Assembly (NCBI GenBank): GCA_964601895.1
Contig: CAZROT010000038.1
Coordinates: 1 to 5,564 of the forward strand
From: CAZROT01 sp964601895
GTDB lineage: Bacteria > Pseudomonadota > Gammaproteobacteria > Enterobacterales > Enterobacteriaceae
Length of the DNA: 5,564 nt
Reading direction: 5' to 3'
Numbering within the stretch: the stretch's first letter is position 1; each line of letters opens with the position of its first letter. The translations under genes were made by a program, and so were the position numbers. This document shows, piece by piece, positions 1 through 5,564 of the stretch. The notes below the pieces were generated by a model that did no database searches, was not told the DNA's origin, and saw only the letters and a list, made by a program, of their open reading frames with translations.

Positions 1-35
1 AGTATACCTAATAACTTCGGAAAATACAAGGAAAT

Positions 36-68
36 AAAAAACGCCGAGACACAGCTCGAGCGTTTTTT
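36..68. terminator. Bidirectional intrinsic terminator
   Basis: An A-run (36-41) and a T-run (63-68) flank a GC-rich hairpin. The stem is ACGC-CGAG (41-48) against CTCG-GCGT (55-58 and 60-63), with one bulged A at 59 and a 6-base loop ACACAG (49-54). Read on either strand it is a stem followed by U residues, so it can stop transcription both ways. It lies 22 bases past the stop codon of the minus-strand gene ending at 90 and would terminate it. The symmetry suggests that a plus-strand gene also ends just left of the window. Confidence 0.8.
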
Positions 69-89
69 ACATCGAAAAGTATTATGAAA

Positions 90-419
90 TTAGAATGGAA
101 GATCATCTGTGTTTTCTGCACTTGCAGCAGGAGTAGCAGCTGGAGCAGAACCATTTTGTGGTTCAAGTTTCCAACAAGAGATACCATTGTATCGGCGGCC
201 ATTATATTCTCTTGCACGAGGGTTCAAGAACGCTTTTACTACTGATCCCTCAGTGTATGGATCGATAAGAGCGATTTTGTCGTTGTAAAATTCGATTGCG
301 ATAGATGATTTGAACTCTCTATCAGTTACTTCTTCGAGAACCACATACATCTTTTGCGTGTTGTTCTCTCCGAACGTTTCAGGAGCTCCTTTGAAAATGA
401 TTTTACCAGTAAATTCCAT
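90..419 (-). CDS. DUF3127 OB-fold protein with SSB-like tail
   Basis: A 109-residue protein that I match to the DUF3127 family by its opening MEFTGKI, the central DKIALID followed by EGSVVKAF, and the block AREYNGRRYNGISCWKLE near residues 69-86. The family is predicted to have an OB fold and is best known from Bacteroidetes and phages; its biochemical role is not firmly established. After residue 90 comes an Ala/Pro-rich linker (SAPAATPAASAENT) ending in DDLPF. That is the same kind of acidic tip with terminal Pro-Phe that bacterial SSB uses to dock repair and replication proteins. I infer single-stranded DNA binding with a partner-docking tail. The gene is complete, has no in-frame UGA among 7 glycines, and has no clear Shine-Dalgarno before its ATG. 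It is divergent from the next gene and followed by the hairpin terminator. Confidence 0.85.
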   Translation of the reverse strand: MEFTGKIIFKGAPETFGENNTQKMYVVLEEVTDREFKSSIAIEFYNDKIALIDPYTEGSVVKAFLNPRAREYNGRRYNGISCWKLEPQNGSAPAATPAASAENTDDLPF

Positions 420-448
420 GTGCAGTATAAATGATAAATAGGTAATCT

Positions 449-476
449 ACTATAAAAAATATATATATGAATACAA
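449..476 (-). promoter_or_regulatory. Possible promoter for the DUF3127 gene
   Basis: On the minus strand, TTGTAT (471-476) and TATAGT (449-454) are separated by 16 bp and lie about 30 bases before the ATG at 419. Each box has one or two mismatches to consensus. The surroundings are very AT-rich, so chance boxes are likely. A second candidate -10, TATACT (423-428), almost touches the start codon and would give a leaderless mRNA. Confidence 0.35.
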
Positions 477-507
477 GAGTGATAAACAAGATAATCAAAT
501 GAAATAT

Positions 508-536
508 TTGACATATACACATATTTATACTATAAT
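508..536 (+). promoter_or_regulatory. Consensus sigma70-type promoter
   Basis: A perfect -35 box TTGACA (508-513) and a perfect -10 box TATAAT (531-536) are separated by exactly 17 bp. Transcription would start near 542-545 and run into the orphan gene beginning at 562. This is the strongest promoter-like sequence in the window, and a full consensus match suggests high constitutive expression. Confidence 0.8.
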
Positions 537-561
537 ATATAAGTTTTTATATTTTGTCATC

Positions 562-1308
562 ATGATGGGAGAGGTATATAGCTGATACGAACAGGAAGAG
601 GTGGAAAAAAATGGTATTGATCAGAAATTGAACGAATTGGCAAGTTGACAGGAGTGGGAGAAAGTTGTTATGTATCCAAAAACACCTGAACAAGTAAGGC
701 AAAGTTTCCAAAATATTGCTACTGAACTACAAGCTGAGATAAGCCAAAACCGAAGTAGTACAGAAAGTAACAATGATAGAAGGTGACAATTTGAGGTTAA
801 GTCTGATAGTGCTTCTGGTGCATACTGTTACTTAATGAAATCATATGGAATAAATACTAAGTTTAGGTTTGTTCCTACATGATGAAATAGTGGGAAAGGA
901 AGACTGTCATTATACTATGGCATTGCAAATACTGAGTATATTAGTGTAAATATAAGTAATTTAGAAGATGTACGTGGTATAAAGAAATTTCTTGGATGGG
1001 TAAATTCAGCAAATAAAGAAATTGCTCTTTGTGAAGATTATCAGTTTCTTGAAGATCTTCCTGATCTACTTAATAACAAACACAATGAAAAATATTACAC
1101 CTCATACAAACAAAGGTACAATAAAATCATGAAGGAATCATCATTTAAAAATCTCAAATTCGAAACGAGTTCGTGAGGAAGCTGGAGTCTTATAGATACA
1201 TTCATGTGAAAGAAAGATGAATTTATGGATGCAAGGCGATCAGCAATAAAAGAAAAAAAGAGATGACAATTAGACACTCTTTTCGCAACTAAGATGAGAG
1301 GCGCATAA
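562..1308 (+). CDS. Hypothetical protein, UGA-rich orphan
   Basis: A 248-residue reading frame that stays open only if UGA is read as Gly. It has eight in-frame UGA codons, at 583, 646, 784, 880, 883, 1174, 1207 and 1264, and ends at a TAA (1306-1308). I do not recognise the family. It has no signal peptide or membrane segment. The first third is polar and Gln/Glu-rich and probably helical. The middle, from GAYCYLMKSYGI to KKFLGWVN, looks like a compact alpha/beta domain. The last third is Lys-rich. The start is uncertain: ATG 562 (or 565) lies about 20 bases after the predicted transcription start with no Shine-Dalgarno; GTG 601 has AGGA 4 bases upstream; ATG 670 has GGGAG 9 bases upstream. 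It stands alone on the plus strand under a consensus promoter and converges on truD with only 20 bases between stops. Confidence 0.75.
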
Positions 1309-1328
1309 ACAATATAGATAACACATAG

Positions 1329-2405
1329 TTATTGTCCTGTGATTAGGTCTACCACCACGCTTGCGTAGGCGCTTTTTGGTAAGGTGAAATGGAGGAGTAA
1401 GTCGTTGCCCTGTCGTTGGTGGTCTGCATCGGTAGGAACTACTCGCAACGGTCTACGCAGACCAAACAACTTGTATGGTTTATACAAATGCAGGTGCTCT
1501 TCGGTCAGGTCGAAATGTTTGCGTCGTCCTCACTCATACTTTCCTGCTTCAGTATCCGAAGGATTTAAGAGTGTGTTGTAACCGATGAGTGGTCAGGTGA
1601 TGTGTTGTGGTCACAATCCAGTATGATTACTTACCTCACGTGGTTTCGCTTCTACAAAAAATCACTTATCTTTTCGATTACTGATGGTGTGGTAGCTATT
1701 TGGGGCTTTATAGAGAAGAAAATCTTTTGGTGAATTTGGATCGATAAGCAAATCACCATCGAGCAGTTCGATACGTCCGTATATTTTCAGTCTATGTTCG
1801 AGGTATTTGTTGAAGAGTCGCGAAGAATATCCTTGTAGCTTAAACATCTTCTCACCTTGGGAGAAGTGTTTTCTTCAGCCATCGAGAATATCTTGTGCGA
1901 TACGGTGATTACTCGCAGTCACCCCAAAACGTTGTTCTCAGAAGTAGTTGGGAAATCAATTTTCCATCAGTTTCGTATACGACGTTTCGAGTTCTTTTTT
2001 GTGGTCGACACTGAGTTGGTTATCGTATTTTAGTCTAATTCGAAACTCATTGGTGATCTGGCTGTGTAATCACAACGGCACTTCTGACGATCAGGTAGCA
2101 GTGACGCGTGCGATAGTATTTAGTCAGTTCAAGAAGAGCTTTTCTCCTATCTTTTTTACGTCGTTACCGTGAAAACAAACTCGTTGCTTAGCAAGTGCGT
2201 GTTTGTCTTTCAGACCAGCGATACCGATCTTTTTTCTTGTAAGTGCAAATGTTTTCATGATTTGCTTGACCATATCCATCGTGTTCATATTGCGTTTCTC
2301 CATTTGGACGTAGTATCGTGTACCACGTTTTGCTAGCGGATACGGAAGGTGCTCTTCTACGACAAAGTCGACAAAGGTCTGCTTAAATTTTGGTTCGTGA
2401 GTCAT
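1329..2405 (-). CDS. truD: tRNA pseudouridine synthase D (TruD)
   Basis: A 358-residue enzyme of the TruD/Pus7 family, which in E. coli converts uridine 13 of tRNA-Glu to pseudouridine. An early FVVEEHLPYPL matches the family N-terminus. GLKDKHALAKQ (64-74) is the catalytic motif, with Asp67 as nucleophile. NYFGEQRFG (153-161) is the second signature. It is followed by LQGYSSRLFNKYL with a downstream GDLL (217-220), then TGPLIG (270-275) and the C-terminal GLRRPLRV and LPKSAYASVVV blocks. The frame is complete only with UGA as Gly. Ten UGA codons occur, including Gly156 in NYFG and Gly271 in TGPLIG, both family-conserved. It is the last gene of the minus-strand run, 46 bases after the desaturase. 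A TATAAT (2444-2449) lies in that gap without a recognisable -35 box. No Shine-Dalgarno is visible. Confidence 0.95.
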
Positions 2406-2451
2406 ACGAGAGAAGAAGTGAATAACTGCTTGCAGTATAAGAAATTATAGT

Positions 2452-3483
2452 CTACTTTCCACGTTTATTTTTTCGGTAGCTCCAAAACGAGATCATTTTT
2501 TGTTGTTGTTCGTCTCGGAGATGACACCGGGTGAAACGTAGACTTTGGAGAAACGTAATTTTCTGTGCTGTTTGCTGGAGGAGGGGTTCTTCACGATAAC
2601 ATCTCGCTAATTCATAACTGGGGATAGAACTATTGAGATGATGAATATGGTGGTAGCCAATATTTCCTGTCAGCCAGTGTAGTCGTTTTGGGAGATCGTA
2701 GAAGGTACTTCCTTGTACCGCTGAACGGACATATTCTCGCTTATCTTGAAATGCTTTGTATCCTCGCTCGTGCTGGTGCTGGATATAGAAAAATCGAATA
2801 GCTATCGTTCCGAACACGACCAAAATAGGAAGTTGCACGTGGAGCAAAACGTACGGTCCTGCTAGATAGCCGATAGTTCCATACACCAAGAGAGTGATGA
2901 GATTGTTGCTGATGAGTGATTTGTTGATGATCTTTTTTTCTGGGAGACGTGCTAACGGGAGACGATTGTTGAATAAAATATACCGCGTAGGAATGATGAA
3001 AAACATCACGATAGGACTACGAAAGATGATATACGCTGCTTTTCTCCATCGAACTGCTTGCTTGAACTCATCTGTTGTCATCGTATACAAATCACCGATG
3101 TCACGGAATTCTCGCAATTTGTTTGCATGGTTGTGATGAAACTGATGACCTGCCGCCCAGTACGAGTAGGGGATGAAAGTAAGGAAACTACAGATTTTTC
3201 CTATTCGATTGTTTGCTTTGTGCGACGCAAAAAACGACTGATGTCAGCAATCATGTTGGATGATAAAAATACGTACCAAGAAAAAAGCATTGACCAACGA
3301 AATGATCCATCCTCGTCGTCGTCCATACTGAACGAGGTAAAACATACTTACTCGCAGTGCAATATACGGAACGAACGAAGTCAGCATTTGGAGAATAGCT
3401 TTTTTTGTATTTGGTAGTTTGTATTTGCTTGCGATTCTCGGGAGTTGTTTGAGGATGGAAATTTCTATTTGGGGAAGATTCAT
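2452..3483 (-). CDS. Membrane fatty-acid desaturase
   Basis: A 343-residue integral membrane desaturase with all three histidine boxes that hold the di-iron centre: HDCGH (77-81) followed by QSFF, HQFHH (113-117), and HHIHH (278-282). The third box sits in WLTGNIGYHHIHHLN, typical of the acyl-lipid delta-12/omega-6 DesA-like branch. Hydrophobic segments lie near 34-50, 59-75, 97-107, 154-170 and 194-233. The family inserts a cis double bond in fatty acyl chains using O2 and an electron donor. Exact regiospecificity cannot be read from sequence. One in-frame UGA (3244-3246) encodes Gly80 inside the first box, so the standard code would cut the enzyme in half. Its other 14 glycines use GGN codons, unlike neighbouring genes, which may mean later acquisition or stronger codon selection. 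No Shine-Dalgarno precedes the ATG. It starts 27 bases after the upstream orphan. Confidence 0.93.
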
Positions 3484-3510
3484 CTGTATGAAAAAAAGAG
3501 TGAAACAGTT

Positions 3511-3762
3511 TTAGTTACTTATTGTAGCTAAAAGTTCAAGAATTTCATCAATATCTTTTCTAGTGAAGTGTGTATTTTGGTAATCTGCGACTTTTCCTGT
3601 TTTTCATGCCTGTCTACTAACTGCAAGAATAGTATGTAGTTGTTGTTTGTAGCGAATGTTTGCTTTTATGAGATTTTTCCAGAGGTGTGGTGATACGTCG
3701 TCTTCTAGAATGCTATCTAGATGAATAGGGTGTTGACTTTCTTGTGATGGGATGAAAATCAT
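3511..3762 (-). CDS. Small hypothetical protein (83 aa)
   Basis: A short soluble frame of 83 residues closed by TAA, with one in-frame UGA (3604-3606) read as Gly53 in the segment RQAGKTGKVADYQ. I do not recognise it. The second half (about 30-48 and 68-82) looks helical and basic/acidic, ending KDIDEILELLATISN. Support comes from its position: its ATG shares one base with the stop of the HD-hydrolase gene (TAATG at 3764-3760), and GGAGAG (3773-3768) lies 5 bases upstream as a ribosome binding site. This points to translational coupling and perhaps a partner role with the hydrolase. It has no membrane segment. Confidence 0.7.
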
Positions 3763-4373
3763 TATATCTCTCCAGTTAAATCTTTCTGATTGTAGTTTTT
3801 GGTAACAAACTCATCTCGTCGTCGTTCATTTGGGTTACTATCGAGCATGTGGTGAGCGATGCTGCACAACGATTTGAAGGAGATCTCGAAAAACGCGTAC
3901 CATACTTCTATACCGAAAGCGCAAAAACCATCCTTGTTTCCTTGCCGCATGAGGACTCGTTCGTGGTACATCTGAGCGAGCTGATCTGCGTCTTTGACGC
4001 ATTTACTAATGGGATCGGTTCTATGTTCGTAGGTGTCGAGCAATGCTTGCAATCATGGTCCTCAGTCAACATTCGTGAACTGATCGCTGACTGCTTGATC
4101 TTCGTTGCAATCGTTATATTTTTTTGCTACGAAATCATGATCACCGGTTCTCGCTTCTGCAAGATCGTGAAAAACCCCTATAGTACATCACTTCATCGCT
4201 TGTTCATCGCTGAGTCACTCCATCTTACACAGGACGTATGCTATAGTAGCGACATGATAACTGTGTGAAGCAATCGTATCAAATGATGTTCAGAGATTTC
4301 TTCTATGGGCTCTTGGCATCTGTAACAACGCACCAGCTTGCTGGATGAGAAAGAATGAGTTGCGTGAGGACAT
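3762..4373 (-). CDS. HD-domain phosphohydrolase, YfbR/HDDC2-like
   Basis: A 203-residue metal-dependent hydrolase of the HD_3/HDDC2 group, related to E. coli YfbR 5'-deoxynucleotidase, which removes phosphate from deoxynucleoside monophosphates. The opening FFLIQQAGALLQMPRAHRR matches the family's first helix and R-turn. HSYHVA (37-42) gives the first metal histidine. HDLAEARTGD (69-78) contains the HD pair plus Glu73 and Asp78, laid out as H68-D69-E72-D77 are in YfbR. KDADQLAQ supplies the distal Asp130. Five UGA codons (Gly28, 53, 62, 104, 107) must be read through. The start ATG 4373 lies 17 bases after the stop of the VF530 gene, so the two are probably co-transcribed. A nucleotidase is likely, but substrate choice cannot be read from sequence. 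The C-terminal 50 residues are less typical. Confidence 0.88.
3768..3773 (-). promoter_or_regulatory. Shine-Dalgarno of the 83-aa gene
   Basis: GGAGAG on the minus strand, 5 bases before the ATG at 3762 and inside the last codons of the HD-hydrolase gene. It is the clearest ribosome binding site in the window and fixes the start of the short downstream gene. Confidence 0.65.
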
Positions 4374-4390
4374 GGTTAAAGAAGAGTAAA

Positions 4391-4645
4391 TTAGACAGAA
4401 GAAGGCATTGGTTTCTCTATTTTTCCTTGTTCGATACTTCGTATATATAAGTCTTCTACTTCTTTACGAGCTCGTTCAGTTTTTCTCAGGAAGGTAAGTG
4501 ACGATTTGATACTTGGGTTCATACGAAAACAATTGATGCGAATGATATCACCAAGTTCTTTCCATCCATAGTAATCGACAAGGGCGGTGACGATCATCTC
4601 GAGTTTTACTCAGTGCAGAGGATTGGGGTGGTGTGGTTGATGCAT
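4391..4645 (-). CDS. VF530/DUF2132 family DNA-binding protein
   Basis: An 84-residue protein matching the VF530 (DUF2132) family almost along its whole length: NPLHG-VKLE (8-16), LVDYYGWKELG (22-32), INCFRMNPSIKSSLTFLRKT (37-56) and ARKEVEDLY (59-67). The family has a compact helical fold reported to bind DNA; its cellular role is poorly known. The in-frame UGA at 4610-4612 gives Gly12 of the conserved NPLHG motif. Without recoding, the protein would lose its N-terminal motif and start at Met17. Its ATG is 3 bases after the stop of the upstream orphan, and the HD-hydrolase gene follows closely, so this is an interior operon gene. The first residues are His/Pro-rich (MHQPHHP). Confidence 0.93.
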
Positions 4646-4648
4646 GGG

Positions 4649-5353
4649 TTAAACTTTCAATAAAGAATCTATATTTTCATTATAAATTTCTTCTAGAATA
4701 TTGATTATATAATTTATGTAAAAGGGTAATCAGAAATAAATGCTACGCTTATATTTTTTGGTTTTTAGGTCATATAACTTGAATTCAAATATTCCTTCAT
4801 TTTCAGCTTTATGATTTGGTGCGAGTGTTATTAGATAATTTTTATCAGGATATAAGTCTTTATCTGGAAAAAAACTATATTCATGTGCAAATAAATCTCT
4901 GATAAATTGTATTCCTTTTTCAATGTTTGTGTTTTTTTGTTCTAGTGGTATAAAAACTTCATTGATTATTTGAATTAGACAATACGCATTATGAAAAAAT
5001 GTTTGTAAACTAATGTGTCTATTATCATGTTTAAAAATAGGTTTATAAATGTCTATTGATCAATTATCATCTAGACCATCTTGTTTATATAAATTTCGTG
5101 CTCGATCTATTCTTCTTATAGGTCATAAAAATCAATCTAGTCATATTTTAGGGTTTTTTACTATTTCATTTCAGCTTCGTTTTTCAGCTATATGAATCGC
5201 AAAATGTCATATTTTATTTGTTTTTTGAATAGAAACAGTATTTATTTTTATTAGGGGTTCGATTTTATTTGTTAATTCATTACTATACACAAATGGTGAA
5301 ATGCTAAATTCTTCGACATTTTCAATATATCATTTCTTTATATTTTTAGACAT
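4649..5353 (-). CDS. Hypothetical AT-rich protein, HEPN-like motif
   Basis: A 234-residue frame from ATG 5353 to TAA 4651-4649, open only with UGA as Gly. Eight of its 11 glycines are UGA (residues 8, 49, 61, 71, 74, 77, 98, 208). I do not recognise the whole protein. Residues 114-163 look like paired helices ending in FIRDLFAHEY. R152-D-L-F-A-H157 fits the R-X4-H signature of HEPN domains, many of which are RNases in toxin, CRISPR and abortive-infection systems. This is one motif only and may be chance. The N-terminal half is Ile/Lys/Asn-rich with a basic patch GPIRRIDRARNLYK (77-90). The gene is visibly more AT-rich than the operon behind it and lies between a RAYT transposase fragment and the VF530 gene (3-base gap), which suggests possible insertion into the locus. 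No Shine-Dalgarno is visible. Confidence 0.75.
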
Positions 5354-5392
5354 TTAAAATATAAAATAAATTAACTGAGGTTATATTATTGG

Positions 5393-5564
5393 TTATAGAC
5401 AAAATATTTTATCAGATGTTTCTGTATACAAACTATCTTCGTTTCGTTGTAGAGGATTATTGATGATGTATTGTTGTATTCTTAATAATTCTTCTTGGTT
5501 TCTGATAATATGATCGTGAAATGATTTCTGTCGAAGAGGTAGCGGTGGGAGCAGGAGTAGGTGT
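5393..5564 (-). CDS. RAYT/Y1 transposase, C-terminal fragment
   Basis: The last 57 codons of a gene whose 5' part lies beyond the window edge. SFHDHIIRNQEELLRIQQYI followed by INNPL is the characteristic C-terminal block of REP-associated tyrosine transposases (Y1_Tnp, TnpA_REP group), where this helix follows the catalytic HUH/Tyr core. The protein then ends NEDSLYTETSDKIFCL with a TAA at 5395-5393. These are usually single-copy domesticated enzymes acting on short palindromic REP repeats; I see no REP-like palindrome beside it here. The most N-terminal residues (HLLLLPPLPLRQK) are a Leu/Pro stretch where such proteins often have a linker. The catalytic residues are outside the window, so activity cannot be judged. 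No UGA occurs in this part. Confidence 0.8.
   Translation of the reverse strand, partial: HLLLLPPLPLRQKSFHDHIIRNQEELLRIQQYIINNPLQRNEDSLYTETSDKIFCL

Noticed and set aside
1..37. Possible C-terminus of a plus-strand gene ending at TAA 35-37
   Set aside because: Only 11 codons are in the window and they show no recognisable sequence; the bidirectional terminator makes such a gene plausible but unproven.
451..470. AT dinucleotide run as a tandem repeat of interest
   Set aside because: A short low-complexity stretch in an AT-rich divergent intergenic region, with no copy elsewhere in the window.
1318..1332. ATAAC-ACATA-GTTAT hairpin between the convergent genes as a terminator
   Set aside because: The stem is only 5 AT-rich pairs with no T-run on either side.
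1329..2405. truD as a pseudogene broken by many stop codons
   Set aside because: Every internal stop is UGA, none is UAA or UAG, and several align to conserved glycines, so the gene is intact under code 25.
2894..3417. Two overlapping plus-strand open frames of 80 and 119 residues
   Set aside because: Both are antisense to the desaturase, whose three histidine boxes confirm the minus-strand frame.
3849..4268. 139-residue plus-strand open frame
   Set aside because: It lies antisense to the HD-hydrolase gene, which has clear catalytic motifs on the minus strand; the plus-strand translation shows no family resemblance.

Overview
The window reads as a piece of chromosome from a candidate-phyla-radiation bacterium that translates UGA as glycine (genetic code 25), the code of Absconditabacteria (SR1) and Gracilibacteria (BD1-5). 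With the standard code most genes here break into fragments. With UGA = Gly they become full-length, and several UGA codons land on family-invariant glycines: the HDCGH histidine box of the fatty-acid desaturase, the NYFG motif of TruD, and the NPLHG motif of the VF530 protein. I count 34 in-frame UGA codons over seven of the nine genes. I cannot tell the two phyla apart from this sequence.

Layout. A bidirectional hairpin terminator (36-68) closes a minus-strand gene for a DUF3127 OB-fold protein with an SSB-like acidic tail (90-419). An AT-rich divergent intergenic region (420-561) carries a perfect sigma70-type promoter (TTGACA, 17 bp, TATAAT) that drives a plus-strand orphan gene (562-1308). 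That gene converges on a minus-strand run of six closely packed genes. In transcription order these are an AT-rich orphan with a HEPN-like RX4H motif (5353-4649), a VF530/DUF2132 small DNA-binding protein (4645-4391), an HD-domain hydrolase of the YfbR/HDDC2 type (4373-3762), an 83-residue orphan (3762-3511), a membrane fatty-acid desaturase (3483-2452) and truD (2405-1329). Upstream of this run, cut by the window edge, is the C-terminus of a Y1/REP-associated transposase (RAYT, 5564-5393).

How it fits together. The minus-strand genes are spaced from a 1-base overlap to 46 bases, so they probably form one operon or overlapping transcripts. Their roles are mixed: nucleotide pool (HD phosphohydrolase), RNA modification (TruD), lipid editing (desaturase) and small nucleic-acid-associated proteins. 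UGA use is uneven: 8 of 11 glycines in the AT-rich orphan, 10 of 28 in TruD, 1 of 15 in the desaturase and 0 of 7 in the DUF3127 protein. No RNA gene, CRISPR array or complete mobile element is visible, and no stretch over 300 bases lacks a gene.
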